The translations under genes were made by a program, and so were the position numbers. Positions 23,265-33,389 of a stretch of 64,000 nt of DNA are shown here, one piece after another; position 1 is the first letter of the stretch; each line of letters opens with the position of its first letter. Source of the stretch: Geomonas anaerohicana. GTDB taxonomy: Bacteria > Desulfobacterota > Desulfuromonadia > Geobacterales > Geobacteraceae. A model generated the notes under the pieces. That model was not told the DNA's origin, made no database searches, and saw nothing but the letters and a program-made list of their open reading frames with translations. The stretch spans positions 62,001 to 126,000 of the forward strand of contig NZ_JAEMHL010000004.1 of assembly GCF_016458305.1 (NCBI RefSeq). The letters run 5' to 3'.

Positions 23265-23291
23265 CTGGCGTCCTATCAACGGGAATGGAAA

Positions 23292-24899
23292 ATGCCGGAA
23301 GACCACAGAAATCTGCTCGAAGACAACGAAGATCTCGGCGCGGCCTGCCAGAAAGCGCTCGCCGAAACCTCCAAGGCATTGAAGGCCGTTTCCTTCTATC
23401 CCGACAACCATCCCCTGCGTTCACAAATACTCTCTTCTGCCTATGAAGCTATTGCCAACCTGGTCCGGCAGGCGCCGATCACCCTGATCGTGCAGCGCGG
23501 CGGCTTCGCCATCGCCGGTCGCCAGGAGACCATCGAAAGCAACCCGATGACCAAGGCGCTGGCGCAGGAACTCTTCGCCCGCGAGCTGCAACGACTCACC
23601 TTCCTCCCCGAATTGTCCCAGGCGGACCTCTCCGCACTCCTTACCGCGCTGGCGGTGTCACCACAGAAGATTGCCGAGGAAGGGGGCGTGGCCGGCATGC
23701 TGGCCCGCAACGGCGTCTCCGCCGTCATGGTGAACCAGATCGACGTGACCGCCGTCTACACCAAGAAAAACGTGGGGCAGACCGAGGAGGAGTTGGGCGA
23801 TGGGGGCGCCGAGGTCGTGGAGGAGCGCGCGCCCGAGGCCGCCCCGGCACAGGGGAGCGCGGCCGCGCAGGCTTCCGAACCGGGTGTCGACGAGATCCTG
23901 GCCGCGCTGGTGGCCGAGACCGACGAGGAACGCTACCGGCAACTGGCTCGCCTGCTGCTGAAGAAGGCCCTGCCACTGAAGCTGGAGGGAAACTACGACC
24001 GGCTCTACGTGGTGCTGACGCACCTGGTGGACCAGCAGGCGAACCCGGAGAAAAGCACGGTCTGCTGCGATGCGGCGCACACGGTGCTGCAGCAGCTCAT
24101 CCTGGGAGAGATGGCCGAGCACCTGTTGAACCACCTTGAGGACGTCGACTTCCCGGGCAAGGAAGCCATCTGCCGCATGCTCAGGCTATCCGGACCCGAG
24201 GTGGTGGACGCCGTGGTCCGGCGCCTTACCGCAACCGGCAGCAGGGCCGCGCGCAAGGCCTTGGGCACCGCCCTGGTTCGCATCGGCGTGCAGGCGCAGC
24301 CGCAGTTGCTGGTGCTGCTCAAAGACGCCAGGGCGCAGGTCGTGCAGATGTCCGTGGCCATCCTGGCCGAGATCGGCAATCGCGACGCCGTGAAGGGGCT
24401 GACGCTGACGGCGTATCATCCGGAGAGCCGGGTGCGCATGGAAAGCATCCGGGCCCTGGCGCGCATAGGGGGCATGGAGGCCACCAGTGTGCTCCTCTCC
24501 CTGGTGCAGGAAGGGGACGAGGCGACCGCGCTGCAGGCGATCTCATGCCTGGGGAGCTGCCGGAACCAGGCGGCGCTCGATCCGCTGCTCAGTCTGGCGG
24601 GGAAGCGCGACCTCAGGGGAAAACTGCACGCGCTCCAACTGGAGGCGCTGCGGGCGGTAGGACGCATCGGAGACCGGCGTGCCCTGGGGACGCTGTTCAA
24701 ACTGGTGCGCCGGCGCTGCCTGATCGGCACGACCCGGCGCTTGGAGCAGAAGCTGGTCGCCGTCGACGCCATAGCCGCCTTGGGCGGGGACCAGGCGCGG
24801 GCCTTCCTGCAAGGGTATGCCTCGGGGACGGGGGAGTTGGCCGATGCTGCTGCGGCTGCGCTGCAGGCCATGGCGCAAAGGGAAGCAGCACATGAGTGA
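23292..24899 (+). CDS. HEAT-repeat scaffold protein sharing an N-terminal domain with its HD-GYP neighbour
   Basis: A 535-residue soluble protein. The N-terminal ~155 residues (SKALKAVSFYPDNHPLRSQI, later GGFAIAGRQE) resemble the N-terminus of the next gene's product. An Ala/Glu-rich linker (about 160-190) follows. From about 270 to 530 there are repeated two-helix units of the HEAT/PBS-lyase type (VRIGVQAQPQLLVLLKDARA, SRVRMESIRALARIGGMEAT, LQAISCLGSCRNQAALDPLL, LEALRAVGRIGDRRALGTLF). Such repeats usually form a protein-binding scaffold. The gene overlaps the HD-GYP gene by 8 nt, so the products probably work together, for example with this one localising or regulating the c-di-GMP hydrolase (inference). 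Confidence 0.82.
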   Translation: MPEDHRNLLEDNEDLGAACQKALAETSKALKAVSFYPDNHPLRSQILSSAYEAIANLVRQAPITLIVQRGGFAIAGRQETIESNPMTKALAQELFARELQRLTFLPELSQADLSALLTALAVSPQKIAEEGGVAGMLARNGVSAVMVNQIDVTAVYTKKNVGQTEEELGDGGAEVVEERAPEAAPAQGSAAAQASEPGVDEILAALVAETDEERYRQLARLLLKKALPLKLEGNYDRLYVVLTHLVDQQANPEKSTVCCDAAHTVLQQLILGEMAEHLLNHLEDVDFPGKEAICRMLRLSGPEVVDAVVRRLTATGSRAARKALGTALVRIGVQAQPQLLVLLKDARAQVVQMSVAILAEIGNRDAVKGLTLTAYHPESRVRMESIRALARIGGMEATSVLLSLVQEGDEATALQAISCLGSCRNQAALDPLLSLAGKRDLRGKLHALQLEALRAVGRIGDRRALGTLFKLVRRRCLIGTTRRLEQKLVAVDAIAALGGDQARAFLQGYASGTGELADAAAAALQAMAQREAAHE

Positions 24900-26265
24900 G
24901 ATCACCAAACAGGACGTGCAGCGCGCGGCAATGCTCTTTACCGCCTCCATCAAGTCGGTACTGCTCTATCCCCTGGCCCATCCGGCGGTACGCCAACCCC
25001 TCCAGGAGTTGGTGGGGCTGATGGGCGAGATGATGGGGGAGCGGCATGAACTGCACCTGGGAGTGGTGGAGGGGACCTTTTTCATCGAAGGGTGCCTGCT
25101 GGTCGCCCCCAATGCCGCCGTCGCCGAGTTGGTCGAGCGCCTGCTGCAGAAGGGGATCGACGCCGTCACCATCTACGCCGGAGTCACCCCCGACGATCTC
25201 TTCGGCTTCGCAGCGCTGTTGGCGAACCGGCAGGTGAGCGCCGAGACCTTTGCGGCCGAGTTGGAGCGCAAGGGGATCAGCAACGTCCGGCTCGGCATCG
25301 AGGAGATGGTCGCCGGTGAGGGGGAGGAGGGAAAGGGGGAAGCCCTGGTCCCCGCCGCCATCTACCGGGACGCGCTCAAGGCCGTGCGCGACACCATGCG
25401 CGAGGTCGACAACGGGCGCATCCCAAGCGGCGAGTGGATCAACGGTGTGGTCGAGAACATGGTGTCGGTCACCATGGAGGAGCCGACCACCCTGCTCGGC
25501 CTGGCCATGATCAAGGACTACGACAACTACACCTTCAGCCATTCCGTCAACGTCGGCATCCTGGCGCTCACCCTGGCCGCCTTTCTGGGCCTGGAGAAAG
25601 AGGCGCTGCACGAGATCAACACGGCGGGGCTGCTGCACGACATCGGCAAGACCAGGATCGACAAGACCATATTGAACAGCCCCGGCAAGCTCTCCGACAC
25701 CGAATTCAAGGAGATGAAGCGCCACGCCGAGGAAGGGTCCGAGATCGTCAAGAAGATGAAGAACATCCCTCCCGCGGTAGCGGAGGCCGTGCTGGGTCAC
25801 CACATCCGCCACGACCGCACCGGCTATCCCGAGTGGGCGCGCGACATGCACTTCGGGCTTTACACCGAGATCGTCTCCGTCGCCGACTGCTACGACGCCA
25901 TCACCACGCTGCGCACCTACCAGCGGCCGACCCTCCCCAAGGAGGCCATGGAGATCATGCACCGGCTGGCCGGTTCCTCGCTCAACACCGAACTGGTGGA
26001 GCAGTTCGAGGCGATGATGGGGGAATACCCGGTGGGGAGCCTGGTGCGCCTGGACACCAACGAGATCGCGCTGGTGCTCAAGCCGCACCCGATGGAGTGT
26101 GCGGAGCCGTCGGTGAAGATCCTGATCGACGCGCAGGGGCAGGCGCTGGAGACGCCGAGGCTGGTGACCCTGGCCGGAGACGGTGGGGCGCGCTACGCCT
26201 CGATCGTCGCGCCGGTGGATCCGCTTTTGAAGAACATCGACGTCGCCAGTCATTTGCTTGCTTGA
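24892..26265 (+). CDS. HD-GYP domain cyclic-di-GMP phosphodiesterase
   Basis: Likely c-di-GMP hydrolase of 457 residues. The N-terminal ~150 residues (SIKSVLLYPLAHPAVRQPL, then VVEGTFFIEGCLL) are the sensor-like domain shared with the upstream HEAT protein. The catalytic HD-GYP domain spans about 205-365. It shows HSVNVGILALTLAAFLGL, the metal ligands LLHDIGKTRID, the GYP motif in GHHIRHDRTGYPEW, and IVSVADCYDAITTLRTYQRP. All key residues are intact, so it should be active. No transmembrane segment is seen. The ATG at 24892 lies inside the end of the HEAT gene; the longer frame from 24817 is just its overlap. Confidence 0.92.
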   Translation: MSEITKQDVQRAAMLFTASIKSVLLYPLAHPAVRQPLQELVGLMGEMMGERHELHLGVVEGTFFIEGCLLVAPNAAVAELVERLLQKGIDAVTIYAGVTPDDLFGFAALLANRQVSAETFAAELERKGISNVRLGIEEMVAGEGEEGKGEALVPAAIYRDALKAVRDTMREVDNGRIPSGEWINGVVENMVSVTMEEPTTLLGLAMIKDYDNYTFSHSVNVGILALTLAAFLGLEKEALHEINTAGLLHDIGKTRIDKTILNSPGKLSDTEFKEMKRHAEEGSEIVKKMKNIPPAVAEAVLGHHIRHDRTGYPEWARDMHFGLYTEIVSVADCYDAITTLRTYQRPTLPKEAMEIMHRLAGSSLNTELVEQFEAMMGEYPVGSLVRLDTNEIALVLKPHPMECAEPSVKILIDAQGQALETPRLVTLAGDGGARYASIVAPVDPLLKNIDVASHLLA

Positions 26266-26312
26266 GGCAGGGGCGATAGCGGCAAAGGGAGCGGGGGCTT
26301 CTTCTGGAACTG

Positions 26313-26353
26313 CTGGGAGTCCTGGGAGTACTGGGAGTACTGGGAGTACCGGG
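26313..26353. repeat. 9-bp tandem repeat (CTGGGAGTA)x~4.5
   Basis: Consecutive CTGGGAGTC, CTGGGAGTA, CTGGGAGTA, CTGGGAGTA and a diverging CCGGGA in the gap after the HD-GYP gene. Such an array can vary in copy number between strains. Confidence 0.85.
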
Positions 26354-26398
26354 AACCGCAGCATGTTTAACCTACGAAGCGCTGAACGTGACCTCACG

Positions 26399-26435
26399 TT
26401 CCCCCCTTGTTAAAGGGGGGGCAGGGGGGATTTAG
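26399..26435. repeat. Dispersed G/C-run palindromic element, copy 1
   Basis: TTCCCCCCTTGTTAAAGGGG through GGGCAGGGGGGATTTAGC. A nearly identical copy is at 28883-28919. Both lie in intergenic space beside a terminator. Confidence 0.75.
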
Positions 26436-26454
26436 CGCTTCCGGCAGCAACAAA

Positions 26455-26490
26455 AAAAGGGGGGACGGCGTCAGCCGTCCCCCCTTCCTG
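26455..26490. terminator. Intrinsic terminator between HD-GYP and desulfoferrodoxin genes
   Basis: Stem AAGGGGGGACGGC (26458-26470) with GCCGTCCCCCCTT (26475-26487), 4-nt loop, preceded by an A-run and followed by TTCCTG. It separates convergent genes; the A-run (a U-run on the leftward transcript) suits the desulfoferrodoxin operon. Confidence 0.85.
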
Positions 26491-26513
26491 CTTCTAAAGC
26501 GTGCCGTACGTGC

Positions 26514-26888
26514 CTAGGCCGACCACTGGCCGTGCAGGTTGCAGTATTCGCGCACCTTGATGTCGGCGGCGGTGATCGGGAAGGTCGCTTCCGGGGCCTG
26601 GCCCGGCTGCAGCTGCGCGCGGTAGACCTTGCCGTCGGCGATCACTTCGATCCACTCGATGTAGTGGGCGCTTTCCATCGGGTGCGGAACGCTGCCGACC
26701 TTCACGGTGACGGTCCCGGCACCGCGCTCGATGACCGGTACGTGCTTCTCTTTGGAAGCGTCCACCGTGTTTTCCTTCTGCAACTTCATCTCCTCACCGC
26801 AGCAGACCAGTTGGCCGCCGCCAGCATGGAAGACCTCGACTATATTGCCGCACATTTCACACTTGTAGATTTCCAGAGCCTGCGCCAT
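26514..26888 (-). CDS. dfx: Desulfoferrodoxin (superoxide reductase)
   Basis: Non-heme iron enzyme of 124 residues that reduces superoxide to peroxide in anaerobes. The N-terminal desulforedoxin domain has the Cys4 rubredoxin-type site ([13 protein letters not shown] with a CC pair at about residues 29-30). The catalytic neelaredoxin domain has the His/Cys ligands [24 protein letters not shown] and, at the end, [10 protein letters not shown]. The length and ligand order match two-iron (class I) desulfoferrodoxins. The ATG at 26888 follows AGGAGG. It is the second gene after a DUF4350 protein (37-bp gap), with a shared promoter upstream of that gene. Confidence 0.95.
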   Translation of the reverse strand: MAQALEIYKCEMCGNIVEVFHAGGGQLVCCGEEMKLQKENTVDASKEKHVPVIERGAGTVTVKVGSVPHPMESAHYIEWIEVIADGKVYRAQLQPGQAPEATFPITAADIKVREYCNLHGQWSA

Positions 26889-26925
26889 TGAATCCCTCCT
26901 GTTTTTGTTGGTGTAGTGGTGCCGC

Positions 26926-27678
26926 TTATTTGAGCCAGGCGGCAAGGTTCGCCGCGAGAATCTTGTTGTTCCCTTCCAGGAACTTGTTCTGGAAGATGGC
27001 ATCGTCGCCGAAGACGAGGTAGGAGCCTTTGCCCATGGTGCCGGCGACGACTACGCCGAAGGAGGCAGTTTCCTCCTTGGACTGCTTCTGGTCCAGGTCG
27101 AGATCGATCCAGGCCTGGAAGCCGGTGGCGGCGATGACCTGGGCGCTGTCGGTCTGGTTGATCAGTCCCCAGGCGCCGTGCACGGCGAAATCGTTGACGC
27201 CCTTGAAAAGGGGGTGCTCCTTGAGGCGGGCGACCCGGAAATTGAGCAGGTCGCCGTCGATCACGTTCTCGCGCTCCTGGATGACACCGTTGGTGTGGCG
27301 TACATCCAGCCGGTCCAAGAGCAGAGCCATGGGGGGCGCGATGTGCAGCATGATCGCGACATGCCCGCCGTTTTGGATGAACTTCGCCACCGCCTCTATC
27401 TCGGTGGGGTGCAGCGGAGTGAAGGCGCCGCTGATCACCAGGGCTCGCGCGCCGGCAAGCGTCGCGTCGGAGAGGGGCTGGTCCACCGTGCCGATCTCGA
27501 GTCCGGCGGCCTGGATCACCTCGGCCAGGCCGGAAAGCTGCAGCGGTCCCTGCTCCTTCACCTGGAAGCGTTCGCCGTGCCCGTTGTCGAACAGAACCTT
27601 CTCGGCCGCCATGACGGGAGCGGTCATCATTAAGAACGCCAGTACAATTATACTCATGAATCTCAAAGCGCCAGTCAT
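26926..27678 (-). CDS. DUF4350-like exported protein
   Basis: A 250-residue protein with a signal peptide ([20 protein letters not shown], cleavage near residue 25). A Rossmann-like alpha-beta domain follows, resembling DUF4350/GATase-like folds: [50 protein letters not shown] and, near the C-terminus, [22 protein letters not shown]. These secreted domains are thought to bind ligands and have no known catalytic role. It sits first in an operon with desulfoferrodoxin, suggesting an envelope function under oxidative stress (inference). Confidence 0.75.
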   Translation of the reverse strand: MTGALRFMSIIVLAFLMMTAPVMAAEKVLFDNGHGERFQVKEQGPLQLSGLAEVIQAAGLEIGTVDQPLSDATLAGARALVISGAFTPLHPTEIEAVAKFIQNGGHVAIMLHIAPPMALLLDRLDVRHTNGVIQERENVIDGDLLNFRVARLKEHPLFKGVNDFAVHGAWGLINQTDSAQVIAATGFQAWIDLDLDQKQSKEETASFGVVVAGTMGKGSYLVFGDDAIFQNKFLEGNNKILAANLAAWLK

Positions 27679-27731
27679 TTAATCCTCCATTGCACCAAAT
27701 TTTAAAAAAGACCTTTTTGATCCTGTTGGTC

Positions 27732-27760
27732 CTTATAGCAGCATTGTTTCGGCCACGCAA
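27732..27760 (-). promoter_or_regulatory. Predicted sigma-70 promoter of the DUF4350-dfx operon
   Basis: On the minus strand TTGCGT (27760-27755) and TATAAG (27737-27732) are separated by 17 bp. Transcription would start about 50 bp before the DUF4350 ATG at 27678. Confidence 0.55.
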
Positions 27761-27862
27761 CAACTTTTTTCTGTCTACGGGACTGCCATCGTTGACAGCG
27801 GGGCGGGCGCCGATGTATTACAGGTATCCGAAGAATGTCACTACTGATTCTGGGGGCTACAC

Positions 27863-28153
27863 ATGATCGTGCATATAGTGCTTTTCAAGTTGAAAGAGGC
27901 CACCGCTGAGAACGTCGAGGCTGCCAGGCAGCGCCTTTTGAGCATGGACGGCAAGGTTGAGTTGCTGCGTCACCTCGAGGTAGGGGTAGACCTGATCCGT
28001 TCCGAGCGTTCCGCGGACATCGCCCTGTACACCAAGTTCGACTCCCTGGAAGACCTGCAGGCCTACCAGGTACATCCGTACCACGCCAACGAAGTGGCCG
28101 CCTACATGAGGAGCGTCTGCTCTTCGGTGGTTGCCGCCGATTACGAAGTCTGA
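27863..28153 (+). CDS. Dabb (stress-responsive alpha/beta barrel) family protein
   Basis: A 96-residue dimeric alpha-beta barrel protein. The opening IVHIVLFKLKEATAENVEAA is the Dabb hallmark (hxHhVxFkhk), followed by HLEVGVDLIRSERSADIALY, FDSLEDLQAYQVHPYHANEV and VAADYEV at the end. Dabb proteins bind small hydrophobic or heme-like ligands, or act in stress or ring chemistry; the substrate is unknown here. The gene starts after GGGGGCTACAC and is followed 39 bp later by the YchJ-like gene with its own SD. Confidence 0.85.
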   Translation: MIVHIVLFKLKEATAENVEAARQRLLSMDGKVELLRHLEVGVDLIRSERSADIALYTKFDSLEDLQAYQVHPYHANEVAAYMRSVCSSVVAADYEV

Positions 28154-28192
28154 CCCGAGCAAGACATAAAGAGCAATGAGGAGGAGTAACTG

Positions 28193-28681
28193 ATGGAGCT
28201 GTGTGCCTGTGGCAGCGGCGTAGCCTACGCCGAATGCTGTCGCCCCATTATCAAGGGGGAGCGCCGCGCTGAGACGGCAGAGGCGCTGATGCGTGCGCGT
28301 TACGCCGCGTATGCCAACGTCGAGACCGATTTCATACTGGAGAGCACCCACCCCAAGCACCGCGAGGGGTATGACGCCGAGGGGACCCGCGAATGGGCGG
28401 AGAAGTCTGACTGGCAGGGGCTGGAGATCGTCTCCACCAAGGCCGGCGGCAAGGATGACACCACCGGCGAGGTGGAGTTCATCGCGCGCTGGAAAGAGCA
28501 GGGGCAGGACCGGGTGCACCACGAGCGCGCCCTGTTCAAGAAGGAGAAGGATGGTTGGCTCTTCACCGACGGCAAGGCGGTGACCCCGCAGCCGATCGTG
28601 AGGACCTCGCCCAAGATCGGGCGCAACGATCCGTGCAGCTGCGGCAGCGGCATCAAGTACAAGAAGTGCTGCGGCAAGTAA
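28193..28681 (+). CDS. YchJ/UPF0225 family protein with N- and C-terminal SEC-C motifs
   Basis: A 162-residue protein. An N-terminal zinc-binding SEC-C-like motif ([18 protein letters not shown]) precedes a small NTF2-like/YchJ domain ([20 protein letters not shown], then [20 protein letters not shown]). The C-terminal canonical SEC-C motif is [22 protein letters not shown] is the SecB/ribosome-binding zinc motif found at the SecA C-terminus. The function of the family is unknown. The length is typical. The SD AGGAGGAG is a few nt before the ATG. Confidence 0.88.
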   Translation: MELCACGSGVAYAECCRPIIKGERRAETAEALMRARYAAYANVETDFILESTHPKHREGYDAEGTREWAEKSDWQGLEIVSTKAGGKDDTTGEVEFIARWKEQGQDRVHHERALFKKEKDGWLFTDGKAVTPQPIVRTSPKIGRNDPCSCGSGIKYKKCCGK

Positions 28682-28718
28682 GACTGCCGTGGTAAGAAAG
28701 TCTGAGGCAGACGGAAAA

Positions 28719-28779
28719 GCGGCTGAGGCTGGACGCTAAGGACGGCTGAGGCTGGACGAAGTGCGGCTGAGGCTGGAAT
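28719..28779. repeat. Short tandem repeat 'gcggctgaggctgga' (3 copies)
   Basis: Three copies of (G/A)CGGCTGAGGCTGGA begin near 28719, 28742 and 28763, with a period of about 22 bp, just before a terminator. Confidence 0.7.
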
Positions 28780-28782
28780 AGC

Positions 28783-28822
28783 AAAGGGGCGAGTGGAAAA
28801 TCCACTCGCCCCCTCTTTTTGT
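28783..28822 (+). terminator. Intrinsic terminator after the YchJ-like gene
   Basis: Stem AGGGGCGAGTGGA/TCCACTCGCCCCCT around a 3-nt A loop, then CTTTTTGTG. Confidence 0.85.
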
Positions 28823-28882
28823 GTTGACCAAGTTTGTGTCCCTTCTCGCCGTTGCCATAGAAGGATGAGGCGGCAAATGCGT

Positions 28883-28919
28883 CCCCCCCCTTGTGAAAGG
28901 GGGGACAGGGGGGATTTGC
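28883..28919. repeat. Dispersed G/C-run palindromic element, copy 2
   Basis: CCCCCCCCTTGTGAAAGGGG through GGACAGGGGGGATTTGC, the partner of the element at 26399-26435. Confidence 0.75.
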
Positions 28920-28938
28920 TTCTAGTTGTCGCAGTCCC

Positions 28939-30222
28939 TTACTTCTGGCTCGCCGCCAGCGCCTGGTCCACGTCCTCGATCAGGTCGTCGATGTGCTCGA
29001 TCCCCACCGAGAGCCGGATCAGGTCGGGAGTAACCCCTGAAGCGATCTGCTGCTCTTCGGAAAGCTGGCGGTGCGTCGTGCTGGCCGGGTGCAGCACGCA
29101 GCTCCTCGCGTCGCCCACGTGCACCACGAGTGCGACCAGCTGGCAGCTCTCCATGAACTTCTTGCCCGCCGCGGCGCCACCCTTGATGCCGAAGGTGAGC
29201 ACACCGCTCGCCCCCTTGGGTAGGTACTTCTGCGCCCGGGCGTAGCTCTTGTGGCTCTCCAGCCCCGGGTAGCTCACCCAGGACACCGCCTCGTGCTTCT
29301 CCAGGAACTTTGCCATGGCGAGCGCATTCTCGGAGTGGCGCTGCATGCGAAGCGGCAGCGTCTCCAGCCCCAGGTTGAACAGGAAAGCGTTCATCGGAGC
29401 CGGACAGGGGCCGATGTCGCGCATGAGCTGCACGCGCGCCTTCACGATGTAGGCGAGCTTGCCGAAGGTCTTCAGGTACTGCAGGCCGTGGTAGCTCTCA
29501 TCGGGCTCGGTCATTTCCGGGTACTTGCCGTTGCCCCAGTCGAAGTTGCCGCTGTCCACGATCACGCCGCCCACGCTGGTCGCGTGCCCGTCGATGTACT
29601 TGGTGGCCGAGTGGATCACGATGTCGGCGCCGTGCTCGAGCGGCCGGCACAGGTACGGGGTCGGGAAGGTGTTGTCGATGATGAGGGGCACCTGCATCTT
29701 CTTCGCGATGCGGGAGAACTTGTCGAAGTCGAGGATGTTGAGGCCGGGGTTGCCGATGGTCTCACCGAACAGGCAGCGGGTCTCGGGGCGGAAGGCGGCA
29801 ACGATGGTCGCCTCGTCAGCCTCGGGGTCGACGAAAGTCACCTCGATCCCCATCTTGGGGAAGGTGTTGGCGAACAGCGAGTAGGTGCCGCCGTACAGGG
29901 TGCTGGCCGCGACCACGTGCTGCCCCGCCTGGCAGATGTTCATTACGGCGATGGTGGAGGCCGCCTGGCCGCTGGAGGTCGCCATGGCCGCGACGCCCCC
30001 CTCCATGGCGGCTATCTTCATTTCAAAGCCTTCCGCCGTGGGGTTGGAAAGCCGGGTGTAGAAATGCCCGCCGACCTCGAGGTCGAACAGCTTGGCCACG
30101 TGTTCCGCACTGGAAAACTTGAAGGTCGTGCTCTGATAGATGGGCAGGATGCGCGGGTCGCCGTCCTTGGGGACGAACCCCTCCTGGATCGCCTGGGTCT
30201 CGATGCGCCAATTCTTCTTCAT
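28939..30222 (-). CDS. metY: O-acetylhomoserine (thiol)-lyase / homocysteine synthase, PLP enzyme
   Basis: Cys/Met-metabolism PLP-dependent enzyme of 427 residues, expected to make homocysteine from O-acetylhomoserine and sulfide. Signatures are PIYQSTTFKFSSAEHVAKLF near the start, YTRLSNPTAEGFEMKIAAME, SSGQAASTIAVMNI, VPLIIDNTFPTPYLCRPLEH and the PLP lysine in DIVIHSATKYIDGHATSVGG (about residue 210). HPASTTHRQLSEEQQ with SVGIEHIDDLIEDVDQAL closes it. The longer open frame upstream (to 31461) is an antisense reading of the aminotransferase gene and is not used. The start at 30222 has an upstream GGAGGG. It is divergent from the aminotransferase gene. Confidence 0.92.
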   Translation of the reverse strand: MKKNWRIETQAIQEGFVPKDGDPRILPIYQSTTFKFSSAEHVAKLFDLEVGGHFYTRLSNPTAEGFEMKIAAMEGGVAAMATSSGQAASTIAVMNICQAGQHVVAASTLYGGTYSLFANTFPKMGIEVTFVDPEADEATIVAAFRPETRCLFGETIGNPGLNILDFDKFSRIAKKMQVPLIIDNTFPTPYLCRPLEHGADIVIHSATKYIDGHATSVGGVIVDSGNFDWGNGKYPEMTEPDESYHGLQYLKTFGKLAYIVKARVQLMRDIGPCPAPMNAFLFNLGLETLPLRMQRHSENALAMAKFLEKHEAVSWVSYPGLESHKSYARAQKYLPKGASGVLTFGIKGGAAAGKKFMESCQLVALVVHVGDARSCVLHPASTTHRQLSEEQQIASGVTPDLIRLSVGIEHIDDLIEDVDQALAASQK

Positions 30223-30346
30223 GGGTTCCCTCCTTCGTAAGTCATATAGCAAGGCAAGGCCCGCACTATAGCATGATTGTCTCGGCTGGTGCAGGGAAAT
30301 ATTAGAATGGTGCTTTGGTGGCCTGATCCGCGGGGGGGAATACGCC

Positions 30347-30375
30347 TTGCCCCGTTTTCCGTAATGTGCTAATAA
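30347..30375 (+). promoter_or_regulatory. Predicted sigma-70 promoter of the aminotransferase operon
   Basis: TTGCCC (30347-30352), a 17-bp spacer and TAATAA (30370-30375) lie 31 bp ahead of the ATG at 30406, the start of a gene string ending with fxsA at 33389. Confidence 0.5.
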
Positions 30376-30405
30376 AACTGGACACCAAAACCAAGGAGGG
30401 GATGC

Positions 30406-31599
30406 ATGCCCGTCGCTGATAAGATCGCTGGATTTATTGCGAAATCGTCGTGGATCAGGAAGATGTTCGAGGAGGGTGAGAAGCTCAGGAAGGAGTTCGG
30501 CGCCGACAAGGTCTACGACTTCACACTGGGGAATCCCGATGTCGAGCCCCCCGCGGCGTTCCAGGATGAGTTCCTGAAGCTCGCCAAGCAGCCGATCCCG
30601 GGCATGCACCGCTACATGAACAACGCCGGCTATCCCGAGACTCGGAACGCCGTGGCGCGCATGCTCGCCGCCGCCTCCGACCTCCCGGTGCAGGGAAGCC
30701 AGGTGGTGATGACCTGCGGCGCCGGCGGTGCCCTCAACGTGGTGCTGAAGACCATCCTCAACCCGGGCGACGAGGTGATTCTCTTGACCCCGTTCTTCGT
30801 CGAGTACCGCTTCTACATCGACAACCACGGCGGCGTGCCGGTCGAGGTCTGGACCGACCGCGAGACCTTCCAGCTCGACATCCCGGCCATCGCCGCGGCG
30901 GTGACCGACAAGACCCGCGCCATCATCATCTGCTCGCCGAACAACCCGACCGGCGTCATCTACCCCGCCGAGAGCCTCAAGGCCCTGGGCGACATGGTGG
31001 CTGCCAAGGAAGCCGAAATGGGCAGGCAGATCCTGGTCATCTCGGATGAGCCCTACGCGCGCATCGCCTACGACGGCAAGAGCGTGCCCAACATCTTTCG
31101 CTACGTCCAGAACTCGGTCATCGTCACCTCGCACTCCAAGGACTTGGCGCTCCCCGGCGAGCGTATCGGCTACCTGGCCGCCAGCCCCAAGATGAACAAC
31201 GTGGACCAGTTCATGGAAGGGGCCGTGTTCTCCAACCGCGTGCTCGGCTTCGTCAACGCACCGGCCCTGATGCAGCGCCTGGTGGCCGGGCTGCAGCACG
31301 TCTCGGTCGACATCGACGCCTACCGGGTCAAGCGCGATCTGCTCTACGATTCCTTGACCGGCATGGGCTTCTCCATGGTGAAACCCGACGGCGCCTTCTA
31401 CCTGTTCCCCAAGTCGCCGCTGGCCGACGACGTCGAGTTCGTCAAGATGGCCCAGAAGCACCGCATCCTGCTGGTGCCCGGTGCGGGTTTCGGCGCCCCC
31501 GGCTTCTTCCGCATCGCCTACTGCGTTGACAAGGGGATGATCGAGCGCAGTATCCCCGCCTGGCGCGAGCTGGCCAAAGAGGCGGGACTGCCGGGATAG
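30406..31599 (+). CDS. Class I/II PLP-dependent aminotransferase
   Basis: Fold-type I aminotransferase of 397 residues, near aspartate or aromatic aminotransferases. Landmarks are YDFTLGNPDVEPPAAFQDEF, MHRYMNNAGYPETRNAVARM, the cofactor-contacting VMTCGAGGALNVVLKTILNP, FFVEYRFYIDNHGGVPVEVW, SPNNPTGVIYPAESL, ISDEPYARIAYDGK and the Schiff-base Lys in SHSKDLALPGERIGYLAASP (about residue 245). Substrate choice cannot be read. The orphan NtrC-type regulator starts 11 bp after its stop, so it is likely transcribed with regulatory genes. Confidence 0.9.
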   Translation: MPVADKIAGFIAKSSWIRKMFEEGEKLRKEFGADKVYDFTLGNPDVEPPAAFQDEFLKLAKQPIPGMHRYMNNAGYPETRNAVARMLAAASDLPVQGSQVVMTCGAGGALNVVLKTILNPGDEVILLTPFFVEYRFYIDNHGGVPVEVWTDRETFQLDIPAIAAAVTDKTRAIIICSPNNPTGVIYPAESLKALGDMVAAKEAEMGRQILVISDEPYARIAYDGKSVPNIFRYVQNSVIVTSHSKDLALPGERIGYLAASPKMNNVDQFMEGAVFSNRVLGFVNAPALMQRLVAGLQHVSVDIDAYRVKRDLLYDSLTGMGFSMVKPDGAFYLFPKSPLADDVEFVKMAQKHRILLVPGAGFGAPGFFRIAYCVDKGMIERSIPAWRELAKEAGLPG

Positions 31600-31610
31600 A
31601 AGGGACCACC

Positions 31611-32984
<1,374 letters not shown>

Positions 32985-32993
32985 CGGGGCGCC

Positions 32994-33389
32994 ATGTTCT
33001 TCCGACTGTTCCTCATCCTCCTCATCGTCCCGGTCATCGAGATCTACCTGATCATCAAGGTGGGGCAGGTGATCGGCGGCGCGGCCACGGTCGCCATCCT
33101 GCTGCTGATGAGCATGACCGGCGCCTGGCTCATCCGCCACCAGGGGGGCAGGGTGCTTACCCAGATCCGCGACGAGCTCTCCCAGGGGCGGCTCCCCGCC
33201 GCGCAGCTTCTGGACGGCGCCCTCATCTTCATCGGGGGCGTCCTCCTTACCACCCCCGGCTTCTTCACCGATTTCCTCGGCATCTTCTTCCTGATTCCCG
33301 CCACCAGGCGCTTCATCAAGCTCTGGCTCGGCCTGTGGCTGCAGAACAAGATAGCCCGCGGCGGCTTCGTGGTGCGCCGCCACTTCTGA
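32994..33389 (+). CDS. fxsA: FxsA family membrane protein
   Basis: A 131-residue membrane protein. MFFRLFLILLIVPVIEIYLI, VIGGAATVAILLLMSMTGAW and ALIFIGGVLLTTPGFFTDFLG are hydrophobic helices, and the last holds the family hallmark TPGFxTDxxG. FxsA of E. coli suppresses F-exclusion of phage T7; the cellular role is unclear. It starts 10 bp after the regulator stop and ends the operon. Confidence 0.88.
   Translation: MFFRLFLILLIVPVIEIYLIIKVGQVIGGAATVAILLLMSMTGAWLIRHQGGRVLTQIRDELSQGRLPAAQLLDGALIFIGGVLLTTPGFFTDFLGIFFLIPATRRFIKLWLGLWLQNKIARGGFVVRRHF

Noticed and set aside
30223-31461. A longer N-terminal extension of the metY frame
   Set aside because: It is the antisense reading of the aminotransferase gene. 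A ribosome-binding site and the family-typical start support 30222.
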